Source of the DNA: Pseudoalteromonas luteoviolacea
GTDB taxonomy: Bacteria > Pseudomonadota > Gammaproteobacteria > Enterobacterales > Alteromonadaceae
Length of the DNA: 64,000 bases
NCBI RefSeq assembly: GCF_001696455.1
Contig: NZ_MAUJ01000006.1
Coordinates: 186,001 to 250,000 of the forward strand
Reading direction: 5' to 3'
Of this stretch, positions 27,458 through 36,935 are shown piece by piece. Below the pieces are notes generated by a model, which saw only the letters and a program-made list of their open reading frames with translations, did no database searches and was not told where the DNA came from. The translations under genes and the position numbers were made by a program. Numbering within the stretch: the stretch's first letter is position 1; each line of letters starts with the position of its first letter.

Positions 27458-28420
27458 ATGGTTTTATCTTTTGTCATTCTTATCTTAGGTTTTATAGCGC
27501 TAGTGTGGAGCGCAGACAGATTTGTTTTTGGGGCTGCAGCGTTAGCAAAAAACCTTGGTGTTCCTACCTTGATTGTTGGTCTGACGATAGTTGCAATGGG
27601 CTCGTCTGCCCCAGAGATGATGGTTGCCGCACAAGCAGCTTTATCAGATAAAACAGACACCGCCGTCGGTAATGCCGTAGGTTCGAACATTGCCAACATC
27701 TTTTTAGTGCTTGGGATCACTGCACTTTTGCGCCCTTTGGCGGTTGGCTCTGGTATTCTGAGAAGGGAAATGCCCTTGTTGGTAATCGTATCCCTTGGTG
27801 CGTGGTATATAGTCAGTGACAATTATTTCAGCGCCTTTGAAGGTGCCGTGCTCTTAGCCGGTTTTGCTTTGTTTATTTTAAGCTTGATATATATAACCAA
27901 GAAAAGCAGCCATGCGGCAGAGGAAGACCCACTGGTTTCGGAAGCCTGTGATGAAGTGCCTAACAACGTGCCAACAGGCAAAGCGGTTTTTTGGCTTATA
28001 GTCGGTATGATAGTGCTTCCTATCAGTGCAGATTTCTTAGTGGATGCCGCCGTTGATATCGCTAAATTCTTTGGTATGAGTGATTTGTTGATTGGTTTGA
28101 CTATTATCGCGATTGGAACGAGCTTACCTGAACTTGCCGCCTGCGTTGCGGGCGTGCTGAAAAAAGAAGATGATCTGGCGCTTGGAAATATCATTGGCTC
28201 AAACATTTTTAATATCTTGGCAGTATTGTCTATCGCTGGTCTTCTCAACCCTGCGCAATTAGACCTGAATATTTCAGGCCGAGATATTTTTGTCATGCTT
28301 GGAGCAACGGCTGCACTCATTCTAATGAGTCTTAATTTCAAAGGAAAACGACAAATCAATCGCTTTGAAGGGGGCTTACTTTTAGCCGCTTTCATGGGCT
28401 ATATGTACATGATCATTTAG
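27458..28420 (+). CDS. yrbG: Calcium/sodium antiporter of the CaCA family
   Basis: 320 residues, about ten membrane helices in two inverted halves. The duplicated alpha-repeats are plain: GSSAPEMMVAAQAAL with GNAVGSNIANIFLVLGI, and GTSLPELAACVAGVL with GNIIGSNIFNILAVLSI. YrbG-type proteins exchange Na+ for Ca2+; the acidic residue of the PE motif in each half is in place. It heads the kds/lpt operon, as in E. coli. Confidence 0.93.
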   Translation: MVLSFVILILGFIALVWSADRFVFGAAALAKNLGVPTLIVGLTIVAMGSSAPEMMVAAQAALSDKTDTAVGNAVGSNIANIFLVLGITALLRPLAVGSGILRREMPLLVIVSLGAWYIVSDNYFSAFEGAVLLAGFALFILSLIYITKKSSHAAEEDPLVSEACDEVPNNVPTGKAVFWLIVGMIVLPISADFLVDAAVDIAKFFGMSDLLIGLTIIAIGTSLPELAACVAGVLKKEDDLALGNIIGSNIFNILAVLSIAGLLNPAQLDLNISGRDIFVMLGATAALILMSLNFKGKRQINRFEGGLLLAAFMGYMYMII

Positions 28421-28429
28421 GTGTTTGAA

Positions 28430-29401
28430 ATGAAAAAACCGTCATTTGTCGAAACTGCTAAGCGCGTTTTAAAAATAGAACAACAAGCGTTACTTGAACT
28501 CGAGCAATTTATTGATAACAATTTTGTCTCTGCTTGTGATCTAATGATGGATTGCAAAGGCAGAGTGATCGTTATAGGCATGGGTAAATCAGGCCATGTT
28601 GGCAATAAAATTGCTGCCACACTGGCCAGTACAGGCACCCCCTCATTTTTTGTGCATCCGGGAGAAGCCAGTCATGGTGACTTGGGGATGATAACTGCTG
28701 ACGATGTGGTATTGATGTTGTCGAACTCAGGGGAAACCGGTGAGGTCGTTGGCATTATTCCTATTATCAAACGAATTGGCGCACAGGTCATTAGTATGAC
28801 GGGTAATGATCAATCGACAATGGCGCAACTTGCCGACATTCACTTGTGCATCAAAGTCTCTCAAGAGGCTTGCCCTTTAGGGCTGGCACCAACAGCCAGT
28901 ACCACCGCAACACTTGCAATGGGTGATGCTTTGGCTGTCGCGCTGCTGGAGGCAAGGGGATTCACAGCTGACGACTTTGCACTCTCTCACCCAGGAGGCA
29001 GTTTAGGTAAACGCCTTTTGCTTACGCTTGCAGATATCATGCATACGAAATCGGATATCCCAATAACCCCCATGGGCAGCTCAATAAAAGAAGCACTCTT
29101 TGAAATGTCTGCAAAAGGACTGGGGATGACTGCAATTGTTGATGAGCAAGGTAAACTAAGCGGCTTGTTTACTGATGGGGACTTACGTCGTGTGATTGAG
29201 CAAAAAATAGACTTGCATAATGATACCATTGATTCAGTCATGACTATCTGCTGTACTACAGCCATGCCAGACATGTTAGCTGCCGAAGCTCTTAACATCA
29301 TGGAAAAGAAACGAATTAACGGCCTGATAGTGATAGATAATGACAACCACCCCATCGGTGCCCTCAATACTCAAGACTTATTACGTGCGGGGGTCCTGTA
29401 G
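28430..29401 (+). CDS. kdsD: Arabinose-5-phosphate isomerase
   Basis: 323 residues: SIS domain (about 35-170; VIVIGMGKSGHVGNKIAATL) and two CBS domains (about 205-320). KdsD converts ribulose-5-phosphate to arabinose-5-phosphate, the first step towards Kdo in lipopolysaccharide. AGGTG lies 6 nt before the ATG at 28430; a GTG three codons earlier has no ribosome site. It starts 9 nt after the yrbG stop. Confidence 0.94.
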   Translation: MKKPSFVETAKRVLKIEQQALLELEQFIDNNFVSACDLMMDCKGRVIVIGMGKSGHVGNKIAATLASTGTPSFFVHPGEASHGDLGMITADDVVLMLSNSGETGEVVGIIPIIKRIGAQVISMTGNDQSTMAQLADIHLCIKVSQEACPLGLAPTASTTATLAMGDALAVALLEARGFTADDFALSHPGGSLGKRLLLTLADIMHTKSDIPITPMGSSIKEALFEMSAKGLGMTAIVDEQGKLSGLFTDGDLRRVIEQKIDLHNDTIDSVMTICCTTAMPDMLAAEALNIMEKKRINGLIVIDNDNHPIGALNTQDLLRAGVL

Positions 29402-29402
29402 C

Positions 29403-29954
29403 ATGCACTTTAGTGACTTATACCAACCAATTACGCAACAAACGACGGATAAATCAAAAGCGATTAAACTTTTAATTTGCGATATAGACGGCGTTTTTTC
29501 AGATGGGCGTATCTACCTTGGTAATCAAGGCGAAGAGTTGAAAGCATTCAACACCAAAGATGGCTTTGGCATTAAAGCACTCATTGATTCAGGTGTTGAA
29601 GTTGCAGTGATCACTGGGCGCCATTCAGAAATAGTTAAGCAACGTATGACTAGCTTAAATGTTAAACATATCTATCAAGGGCAAGAAGACAAAGTTGCTG
29701 CTTATGAAGAATTAAAAAGCACGCTCGGATTAGAAGATGCACAAATCGCCTATATTGGCGATGATGGACCCGACATCCCTGTGATGCAGTTGGTCGGTTT
29801 TGCCGTTGCCGTCGCTGATGCACATCCGCTAGTGAAGCAATTAGCCCATTACACGACAATGCTACCGGGCGGGTTTGGGGCAGTCAGAGAGTTAACCGAT
29901 CTGCTCATGCTTAGTCAGGGGAAAGAATTACTCTCGAAAGGTAGTAGCACATGA
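29403..29954 (+). CDS. kdsC: 3-deoxy-D-manno-octulosonate 8-phosphate phosphatase
   Basis: 183 residues, HAD phosphatase without a cap domain. Motif I is LLICDIDGVFSDGRI (nucleophile Asp in DIDG), motif II VAVITGR, and motif IV IAYIGDDGPDIPVM. It releases phosphate from Kdo-8-P. The ATG lies one base after the kdsD stop. Confidence 0.95.
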   Translation: MHFSDLYQPITQQTTDKSKAIKLLICDIDGVFSDGRIYLGNQGEELKAFNTKDGFGIKALIDSGVEVAVITGRHSEIVKQRMTSLNVKHIYQGQEDKVAAYEELKSTLGLEDAQIAYIGDDGPDIPVMQLVGFAVAVADAHPLVKQLAHYTTMLPGGFGAVRELTDLLMLSQGKELLSKGSST

Positions 29955-30505
29955 CCAATTTGCGGGTCATATTACTCATAGTATTCGGTGTCATGATGCT
30001 ATGGTTGTGGTACCCATATATCACACAGCAAGATAAGCTGGCGACTTCCAAAGAAGAAGCAATCGCTAAACCAGACTATGTTGCTGTTGACTTGAAACAG
30101 ACGTCTTTTGCTGAAAATGGACAACTAAGCTACCAAATCACCGCCCAGAGAATGGAACTGTATCAAGAATTAGGCTTTAGCCATTTTGAAGCGCCTATTT
30201 TTGTGCTTCATAACGGCCAACACAACTGGCAACTAGAAGCAAAAGAAGCAACCTTGTATGAAAACGATACGCTGATTTTAGAGGGTAATGTGACGGCAAC
30301 AAACTTGATGCCAGCAGCAATGATCACGCATATTAATGCTGACAATTTACGCTTAGAAATTACCAATCGAGTCATGCGCTCTGAACAACCAGTCGTCATT
30401 ACAGGGCCAAATGTAACGATCACAGGCAAGGGCCTAACAGCCGACCTCAATACTGAGGTCATTGAATTAATCAACCATACTGAAACGATTTATGATAAGC
30501 AATAA
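29951..30505 (+). CDS. lptC: LPS export inner-membrane bitopic protein
   Basis: 184 residues. One membrane helix (about 5-22) followed by a beta-jellyroll (LSYQITAQRMELYQELGFSH, NDTLILEGNVTATNL). LptC takes LPS from LptB2FG and passes it to LptA. It overlaps the kdsC stop (ATGA) and the lptA start by 14 nt. Confidence 0.94.
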   Translation: MTNLRVILLIVFGVMMLWLWYPYITQQDKLATSKEEAIAKPDYVAVDLKQTSFAENGQLSYQITAQRMELYQELGFSHFEAPIFVLHNGQHNWQLEAKEATLYENDTLILEGNVTATNLMPAAMITHINADNLRLEITNRVMRSEQPVVITGPNVTITGKGLTADLNTEVIELINHTETIYDKQ

Positions 30506-31025
30506 ACTGAGTGCCACAATCTTATTTGCGTGTTCTGTAGGACTTCTAGCGCAAAGTGCTGTTGCCAACACATCGCCTGAGCAGGTTATTATCAGCTCCG
30601 GAAAGCAGCAGGCACAGCTGCAGACAAATATCGGCGTATTTGAAGACAACGTAGAGATCATTCATGGTTCTCGTAAAATCACAGCTGACCGATTAGAAGT
30701 GCACCGCAGAGAAGAGCTGGGTGACAATAAACAGCTTTTAGTGGCAACTGGGGACCCTGCCATATTTCAAGAACAGCAGGCCGATGGCAGTATTCTCAAA
30801 GCGAGCGCCAAAGAAGTGCGCTACGATGTTGCCAACAAACTATTAACGATTAAAGGTAACGCCGAAATCAGCCAAGCTGGCCAAAAGATATCAGCTCAAG
30901 AAATACGCTACGATATGGACAAGCAACTGATCAGCGCTCAACGTTCTGATCAAGAAGGCAAACGCGTAAGAACCGTGCTATTACCGGTCGATGATAAGAA
31001 AGAAACAAATGAGGAACAACCGTGA
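30492..31025 (+). CDS. lptA: Periplasmic LPS-bridge protein
   Basis: 177 residues. Signal peptide (1-25, ending VAN) and the OstA/LptA beta-jellyroll (QVIISSGKQQAQLQTNIGVF, ANKLLTIKGNAEISQ). LptA oligomers bridge the periplasm between LptC and LptD. Its start lies inside lptC. Confidence 0.94.
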   Translation: MISNKLSATILFACSVGLLAQSAVANTSPEQVIISSGKQQAQLQTNIGVFEDNVEIIHGSRKITADRLEVHRREELGDNKQLLVATGDPAIFQEQQADGSILKASAKEVRYDVANKLLTIKGNAEISQAGQKISAQEIRYDMDKQLISAQRSDQEGKRVRTVLLPVDDKKETNEEQP

Positions 31026-31747
31026 GTACACTCAAGGCCATTGCCCTAGCTAAAAGCTATAAAGGCAGACAAGTTGTAAAAAACGTTGAGCTGAGTGTAA
31101 AAGCAGGCAGTATTGTAGGTTTGCTTGGGCCAAATGGCGCGGGTAAAACCACCACCTTTTACATGATTGTTGGCTTAGTTCCCAGTGATAAGGGCAGTAT
31201 TCAAATAGACGATCAAGATATCACATTACTGCCAATGCACAGCCGAGCAAGGTTAGGGATTGGTTACCTACCTCAAGAATCATCTATCTTTAGAAAGCTC
31301 ACTGTCTATCAGAACTTAATGGCTATTTTAGAAACTCGCAAAGAGCTCAATCGTGCACAACGTGAAGAGACATTGAACGAGTTATTAGACGAATTTAATA
31401 TTCAACATATACGGACAAGTTTAGGAATGGCTTTGTCTGGTGGTGAACGTCGTAGGGTAGAAATTGCGCGCGCATTAGCCGCTGATCCAAAATTTATTCT
31501 ATTAGATGAGCCTTTTGCTGGCGTTGATCCCATTTCAGTGATAGATATAAAGAAAATTATCGAGCATTTGAAAAACCGTGGCATTGGTGTGCTTATAACT
31601 GACCACAATGTAAGAGAAACTTTAGATGTATGCGAAAAAGCTTATATTGTCTCACACGGTGAATTGATTGCATCAGGTAGCCCTGAACATGTTTTAGCGG
31701 ATCAAACTGTCCGAGATGTCTACTTAGGCGAACAATTCAGGCTATAG
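31022..31747 (+). CDS. lptB: LPS export ATP-binding protein
   Basis: 241 residues, complete ABC ATPase: Walker A GPNGAGKTT, Q-loop YLPQESSIF, signature LSGGERRRVEIARA, Walker B FILLDEPFAGVDPIS, switch histidine in TDHNV. It powers LPS extraction by LptB2FGC. GTG start overlapping the lptA stop by 4 nt. Confidence 0.96.
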   Translation: MSTLKAIALAKSYKGRQVVKNVELSVKAGSIVGLLGPNGAGKTTTFYMIVGLVPSDKGSIQIDDQDITLLPMHSRARLGIGYLPQESSIFRKLTVYQNLMAILETRKELNRAQREETLNELLDEFNIQHIRTSLGMALSGGERRRVEIARALAADPKFILLDEPFAGVDPISVIDIKKIIEHLKNRGIGVLITDHNVRETLDVCEKAYIVSHGELIASGSPEHVLADQTVRDVYLGEQFRL

Positions 31748-31789
31748 TTAAGAACAAGCGTAACAACGAAAAAGGATTGTTAGAGATAC

Positions 31790-33298
31790 ATGAGGCAATC
31801 GCTACAGCTGCGCATGGGGCAGCAATTAACAATGACACCACAACTGCAACAGGCAATTCGCCTGCTGCAATTGAGTACGTTAGATCTCCAGCAAGAGATC
31901 CAAGAAGCGCTGGACAGCAATCCTTTATTGGAAGTAGAAGAAAACGAAGCAGAATCTTTTGACAACGGTCTGAACAAAACCAACGAACAACAAAGTACTG
32001 AAAAAACTGATTCAAATATCGACGATAGCATAGAGACGCCATCCAGCGAATATGAGCAAGATACCGACACGGCACTCAATAAGGAAACGCTAAGCGATGA
32101 AATGGCGATGGACGTTACCTGGGATGAATATATTAGCGCTGCGCCAGTGAGCTCATCAGGGCCAATGCCTGAAGACGAAAGTATTTATCAAGGTAAGACG
32201 ACCGAAAGCCTTCAAGAATACCTCATGTGGCAACTTGAACTGACACCGTTTAGTGCAACCGATAGACTGATTGCACTTTCAATAGTTGAAGGCGTTGACG
32301 ACTCGGGTATTTTAACGGTTGCATGTGAAGACATTGTTGAGAGCTTGAATGTTGACAATGATCAGGAACCTATTGAGCTGGATGAGGTCGAAGCAGTATT
32401 GAAGCGTATTCAACTCTTTGATCCGGTGGGTATTGCTGCACGTAGTTTGCAGGAGTGCTTGATTGTACAGTTAAATCAATTTGCCGCAGATACGCCTTGG
32501 TTAACAGAAACCAAGCATGTCATCGAAGAATATATCGATCTCTTAGCAAATCGTGATTACCGTACTATCATGAAAAAAACCAAGCTTAAAGAGCCCGAGC
32601 TTAAAGAGGTGATGACACTTATCCATAGTTTGAATCCCAAACCCGCAGCAAGTATTGTGCAGGAAGAAGCTGACTATGTGATACCTGATGTCTCTGTAAA
32701 AAAAGTGAAAGGTCGCTGGGTTGTTGAATTGAACCCTGATTCGATGCCCAAGATTAGAGTTAATGATCATTATGCAGCCATGTCTCGCTCAGTAAAGTCG
32801 AGCAGTGACAGCCAGTTTATTCGTTCACATTTGCAAGAAGCTAAGTGGTTCATTAAAAGTTTAGAAAGCAGAAATGAAACATTATTGAAAGTAACTAATT
32901 GCATTGTGCAGCAACAACAGGCATTCTTTGAACATGGCCCTGAGGCGATGAGGCCTATGGTCCTCAATGATGTAGCTGAAATGGTTGATATGCATGAGTC
33001 GACTATTTCTCGTGTAACGACACAAAAATATATGCACACGCCTCGCGGCATATATGAACTGAAATACTTCTTCTCGAGCCACGTAAGTACTGAGAATGGT
33101 GGTGAGTGCTCATCCACAGCAATAAGAGCGCTTATCAAAAAGCTAATCGCAGCTGAAAACTCAGCAAAACCACTGAGTGACAGCAAAATAGCCGACGTAT
33201 TAGCTGATCAAGGTATCAAGGTGGCAAGACGTACTATTGCCAAATACCGAGAGTCTTTGGCTATTCCACCGTCTAATCAGCGTAAGAGTTTGATATAG
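31790..33298 (+). CDS. rpoN: RNA polymerase sigma-54 factor
   Basis: 502 residues. The glutamine-rich region I (QLRMGQQLTMTPQLQQAIRL) binds enhancer-binding activators, an acidic region II follows (about 45-115), then the core-binding domain, the HTH, and the RpoN box VARRTIAKYRESLAI near the C-terminus, which reads the -24 element. It sits between lptB and hpf-ptsN-rapZ-npr, the usual order. Confidence 0.97.
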   Translation: MRQSLQLRMGQQLTMTPQLQQAIRLLQLSTLDLQQEIQEALDSNPLLEVEENEAESFDNGLNKTNEQQSTEKTDSNIDDSIETPSSEYEQDTDTALNKETLSDEMAMDVTWDEYISAAPVSSSGPMPEDESIYQGKTTESLQEYLMWQLELTPFSATDRLIALSIVEGVDDSGILTVACEDIVESLNVDNDQEPIELDEVEAVLKRIQLFDPVGIAARSLQECLIVQLNQFAADTPWLTETKHVIEEYIDLLANRDYRTIMKKTKLKEPELKEVMTLIHSLNPKPAASIVQEEADYVIPDVSVKKVKGRWVVELNPDSMPKIRVNDHYAAMSRSVKSSSDSQFIRSHLQEAKWFIKSLESRNETLLKVTNCIVQQQQAFFEHGPEAMRPMVLNDVAEMVDMHESTISRVTTQKYMHTPRGIYELKYFFSSHVSTENGGECSSTAIRALIKKLIAAENSAKPLSDSKIADVLADQGIKVARRTIAKYRESLAIPPSNQRKSLI

Positions 33299-33324
33299 AC
33301 GTAACAAAAGAAGGAAAAATGCTT

Positions 33325-33612
33325 ATGCAACTAAATTTAACTGGTCGCCATGTAGAAATTACCGATTCATTAAGAGACTACGTAACGAGTAAGTTTGCGA
33401 AGCTGGAAAGGCATTTTGATCACATTAATAATGTTCATGTCATTTTAGATGTCGAGAAACTCATACAAAAAGCAGAAGCTACACTGCACGTCAATGGCGG
33501 CGAATTATTTGCCTCAACAGAGCATAAAGATATGTATGCAGCAATAGACGGCCTAATTGATAAGCTAGATCGCCAAGTTATTAAACATAAAGAGAAGCTA
33601 ACTCGACACTAA
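33325..33612 (+). CDS. hpf: Ribosome hibernation promoting factor
   Basis: 95 residues, short HPF type (MQLNLTGRHVEITDSLRDYV, LHVNGGELFAST). It helps form inactive 100S ribosomes in stationary phase. I start at the second ATG (33325), which matches the E. coli protein end to end; an ATG two codons upstream is nearer to AAGGA. Confidence 0.93.
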   Translation: MQLNLTGRHVEITDSLRDYVTSKFAKLERHFDHINNVHVILDVEKLIQKAEATLHVNGGELFASTEHKDMYAAIDGLIDKLDRQVIKHKEKLTRH

Positions 33613-33614
33613 TC

Positions 33615-34070
33615 ATGAAACTTAGCGAACTTATTTCCGAGGACTGCAGCAAAGCTGCAGTCCTTTTTAATAGCAAAAAAAGAATTCTTCAATACATTAG
33701 CGAACTGGCGCAACAAAAAATTCCTGATTCCAATCAACATGATATTCTTGAAGCACTACTAAATCGTGAAAAGTTGGGAAGTACAGGTATTGGCAAAGGT
33801 ATCGCGATCCCGCATGGGAGATTGTCTGGGCTTAGCAAAGTTGTGGCAATTATACTCGTCAACCAGCAAGCCATTCCATTCGACGCATACGATGATCGTG
33901 ATGTAGACGTTTTTGTCGCACTCATCGTACCAGATGGTGAAAATAAACAACACCTAGAGACCTTAGCCAGCATCGCTGATAAACTGACAAACAAAGTGTT
34001 TTGTAAACGTATTCGACAGGCTGAAAACGACAGCGAGCTGTACCAAGTCCTTGTTGAATTTGACAATTAA
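33615..34070 (+). CDS. ptsN: Nitrogen PTS EIIA protein
   Basis: 151 residues, PTS EIIA type 2 fold. The phosphorylated histidine is in GIGKGIAIPHGR. EIIA-Ntr signals nitrogen and potassium state by protein contacts, not sugar transport. It starts 3 nt after hpf; its partner Npr is two genes downstream. Confidence 0.95.
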   Translation: MKLSELISEDCSKAAVLFNSKKRILQYISELAQQKIPDSNQHDILEALLNREKLGSTGIGKGIAIPHGRLSGLSKVVAIILVNQQAIPFDAYDDRDVDVFVALIVPDGENKQHLETLASIADKLTNKVFCKRIRQAENDSELYQVLVEFDN

Positions 34071-34082
34071 TAGGAATTAATC

Positions 34083-34925
34083 GTGGAACTCATTATTATC
34101 AGTGGTCGCTCTGGTTCAGGTAAATCAGTTGCATTGCGAGTCTTGGAAGATTTAGGCTATTACTGCGCTGATAATATTCCGGTTAACCTGCTTCCCGCGT
34201 TAGTTCGAAGTGTCTCAGACGGATACGATAAAATTGCCGTAAGTATCGATGTACGAAACCTCCCTAAAGAGCAACAAGAATTTCACGACATTTTAGGGTA
34301 CTTACCAGGCTTCGCAAATCCGAGTGTTTTTTACCTTGATTGTGATGACCAAACTTTAATTAAGCGATTCTCTGAAACAAGGCGGCTACATCCATTATCC
34401 TTGAATGACTTGCCGCTTGATTTAGCTATTAAGCAAGAAAGAAATCTATTGGATGTGGTGATACGTCGCGCTGATGTATCTATCGATACCACCGAATTAA
34501 GTGTACATCAGTTAGCTGAAAGCGTTAGAGAGAAGATTCTCGGTCAAAAAGATAAGCAACTGATCATCACCTTTGAATCATTTGGATTTAAACATGGTAT
34601 TCCAAAAGAAGCCGATTATGTATTCGATGCCCGCTTTTTACCTAATCCACATTGGGAGCCAGAGCTAAAACCATTGACTGGCTTAGACCAGCCCGTTAAG
34701 GATTATTTATCTAGCCACAGCATTGTGCAAAAGTTTATTTGGCAAATTCAAACTTTTATGCAAACTTGGCTACCTCATTTAGAACGAAATAACCGCAGCT
34801 ATCTGACCGTTGCTATTGGTTGCACTGGTGGGCAACATCGCTCTGTTTACCTAGCGCAAACCCTAGGGGAGCGTTTCAATCGTACTCATGCCAATGTGAA
34901 AATTCGCCATAGAGAGCAAGAGTGA
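34083..34925 (+). CDS. rapZ: RNase adapter protein / nucleotide-binding regulator RapZ
   Basis: 280 residues. Walker A GRSGSGKS (8-15), Walker B-like VFYLDCDD, and the C-terminal domain with VAIGCTGGQHRSVYLAQ. In E. coli RapZ senses glucosamine-6-phosphate and directs RNase E to the small RNA GlmZ. GTG start; the stop shares one base with npr. Confidence 0.95.
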   Translation: MELIIISGRSGSGKSVALRVLEDLGYYCADNIPVNLLPALVRSVSDGYDKIAVSIDVRNLPKEQQEFHDILGYLPGFANPSVFYLDCDDQTLIKRFSETRRLHPLSLNDLPLDLAIKQERNLLDVVIRRADVSIDTTELSVHQLAESVREKILGQKDKQLIITFESFGFKHGIPKEADYVFDARFLPNPHWEPELKPLTGLDQPVKDYLSSHSIVQKFIWQIQTFMQTWLPHLERNNRSYLTVAIGCTGGQHRSVYLAQTLGERFNRTHANVKIRHREQE

Positions 34926-35203
34926 TGACCCAAAAGTGGGAAGATACATTTTTAATACGCAACAAGCTGGGGTTACACGCACGTGCTGCGACAGTTCTAG
35001 CCCAGCTATCTGCTCAGTTTAATGCACAAATAACGCTTTACCAGGGAGAAAAAAGCGCACCTGGTGATAGTGTCTTAGCCTTATTGCTATTAGAAAGTAG
35101 CCAAGGTAAAACCGTTCGAGTTGAATGTACGGGACCTGATGCACAAGGTGCATTACTGGCAATTGGCAACCTCATTGAAGAAAAATTTCACGAAGCTGAA
35201 TAA
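34925..35203 (+). CDS. npr: Nitrogen PTS phosphocarrier protein NPr
   Basis: 92 residues, HPr fold. The phosphoryl-accepting histidine is in NKLGLHARAATVLAQ, and the second HPr motif PGDSVLALLLLESSQGK is present. It passes phosphate to PtsN. The ATG overlaps the rapZ stop (TGATG). Last gene of the run. Confidence 0.94.
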   Translation: MTQKWEDTFLIRNKLGLHARAATVLAQLSAQFNAQITLYQGEKSAPGDSVLALLLLESSQGKTVRVECTGPDAQGALLAIGNLIEEKFHEAE

Positions 35204-35545
35204 TCGCTAACCACTATCACTTAAAGCCTGTTTTTATAATTTTTAGGTAAAAACGATCAGGTAAGATGTGGGGCAAGTACAAACTCTTATATAATAACTT
35301 TAATTTAAACAGCTATAATCATTATACAAAACTCTTTACACTGTTTGAGTTTAAGTGATTTTGATACAAACCAATATTATGTAACCTGCATAACCTCACA
35401 GCAATGATCTTATAGAATTGTTGCTTCATACAAATGGCAGAGTTGCAGAAAAGTTATTGTGCTACTGATTAATAAACCCAAGCTTAATTTGTAACGCAAT
35501 GAGACACGAACATTTGACGCACAACTAATACTACTTAGGAAGCCT
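35204..35545. other. Intergenic region between npr and mgtE
   Basis: About 340 bp, strongly AT-rich. A 7-bp inverted repeat (GTTTTTA 35230-35236 with TAAAAAC 35248-35254) lies just past npr. No magnesium riboswitch pattern, RNA gene or coding frame was recognised. It probably holds the mgtE promoter; AGGA lies before the mgtE ATG. Confidence 0.45.
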
Positions 35546-36904
35546 ATGCCAGACGTTGTTGAACAAGACTATACACTGGAACAATTGCAGCAAGTCACCA
35601 AAGCTATCAACAGTGGACTGTTTGTTCAAGTTAGGCAAACCTTAGCAGAGATCCCTCCGTGCGATACAGCACTACTCCTTGAGTCATCACCACTTAAGAT
35701 TAGAAGTACACTTTGGAAACTCGTTGACCCCGATATTCAGGGGGATGTACTGGAAGAGTTATCCGAAGATGTACGATTAAGTATCATCGCCAAGATGGAA
35801 CCTGAGCTCATCGCCGCTGCAACCGAGGACATGGATGATGATGACTTAGGTGAAGTATTGAGGAGCTTGCCTGATCCTGTCTATCAAGACGTAATCAGCG
35901 CTATGGATAGCCAAGACAGAGCGCGAGCAACACTTGCACTTTCTTATGACGAAGATTCTGCTGGGGCGTTAATGAATAGTGATGCAATCACTATTCGGCC
36001 CGATGTATCACTCGATGTTGTATTAAGATATTTACGCTTAAAAGAAGAATTGCCGCAGGGTACAGACGATTTATACGTTGTTGATAAAGAAAACCATTTT
36101 TTAGGTGCATTGCCACTTGGCATTTTATTAACCAATCCACCCGACAAACTTGTCGAAGAGTTAATGAATGAAGAACGAGAGACGATTCCCGTTTCTATGA
36201 AAGAAAGCGATGTGGCTCAATTATTTGAACGCCACAACTGGATTTCGGCGCCTGTGGTAGACGACAAGAGTCAACTACTAGGGCGAATTACAATCGATGA
36301 TATTGTAGACGTCATCAGAGAAGATGCCGAGCACAGTCTATTGAGTATGGCAGGTTTAGAAGATGAAGAAGATACCTTCGCACCTGTGATGAAAAGTAGT
36401 CAAAGACGCTCTATCTGGCTAGGCATCAACCTGCTCACCGCTTTACTCGCCGCATTTGTAGCCAGCTTTTTTGAGAGCACACTAGATATTTTACCTATTC
36501 TAGCAGTACTGAATGGTATTGTACCAAGCATGGGGGGAGTAGCAGGCAGCCAAACTTTGACTTTGGTAATCCGTGGTATTGCCCTTGGTCATGTAAACCA
36601 AACAAACCAACGCTTTTTACTAGGTAAAGAACTCGCGATAGGCGCTTTAAACGGGATCCTGTGGTCATTACTCATCGCTGGCGTGGTGGCATTATGGCAA
36701 TGGGATTTTAAACTTGGTGCTGTCATCGCTTTTGCAATGTTTATGAACTTAGTGGCTGCCGGTATCGCTGGTGCAAGTATTCCACTCATTTTAAAGAGAA
36801 TGAAAATAGACCCTGCTTTGGCTGGCAGTGTAGTCCTCACCACTGTCACCGATATTGTCGGTATCTTTGCATTCTTGGGCACAGCAACGTGGTTTTTACT
36901 CTGA
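35546..36904 (+). CDS. mgtE: Magnesium transporter MgtE
   Basis: 452 residues. An acidic N-terminal superhelical domain (about 15-125) is followed by two CBS domains (about 135-255) and a five-helix membrane domain (about 285-450; NGIVPSMGGVAGSQTLTLVIRG). In this family the cytoplasmic domains bind Mg2+ and close the pore when it is plentiful. AGGAAG precedes the ATG. Confidence 0.94.
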   Translation: MPDVVEQDYTLEQLQQVTKAINSGLFVQVRQTLAEIPPCDTALLLESSPLKIRSTLWKLVDPDIQGDVLEELSEDVRLSIIAKMEPELIAAATEDMDDDDLGEVLRSLPDPVYQDVISAMDSQDRARATLALSYDEDSAGALMNSDAITIRPDVSLDVVLRYLRLKEELPQGTDDLYVVDKENHFLGALPLGILLTNPPDKLVEELMNEERETIPVSMKESDVAQLFERHNWISAPVVDDKSQLLGRITIDDIVDVIREDAEHSLLSMAGLEDEEDTFAPVMKSSQRRSIWLGINLLTALLAAFVASFFESTLDILPILAVLNGIVPSMGGVAGSQTLTLVIRGIALGHVNQTNQRFLLGKELAIGALNGILWSLLIAGVVALWQWDFKLGAVIAFAMFMNLVAAGIAGASIPLILKRMKIDPALAGSVVLTTVTDIVGIFAFLGTATWFLL

Positions 36905-36927
36905 ACATGAAGCAGAGTAAAAACCAC
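36889..36927. repeat. 15-bp inverted repeat over the mgtE stop codon
   Basis: Arms 36889-36903 and 36913-36927 are exact reverse complements, with a 9-nt loop. The stop codon of mgtE lies at the arm/loop boundary. The U-rich side is in the 5' arm and the A-rich side in the 3' arm, so it lacks the U-run after the hairpin that a normal terminator has. It lies between convergent mgtE and pmbA. Confidence 0.75.
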
Positions 36928-36935
36928 CGTGTATA

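Noticed and set aside
27391..28395. Long minus-strand frames of 143 and 190 codons opposite yrbG
   Set aside because: yrbG has clear CaCA repeats on the plus strand; the antisense frames show no domain or start signal.
35204..35545. Magnesium-sensing leader before mgtE
   Set aside because: No recognisable M-box or ykkC-like structure, just AT-rich sequence with a weak inverted repeat.
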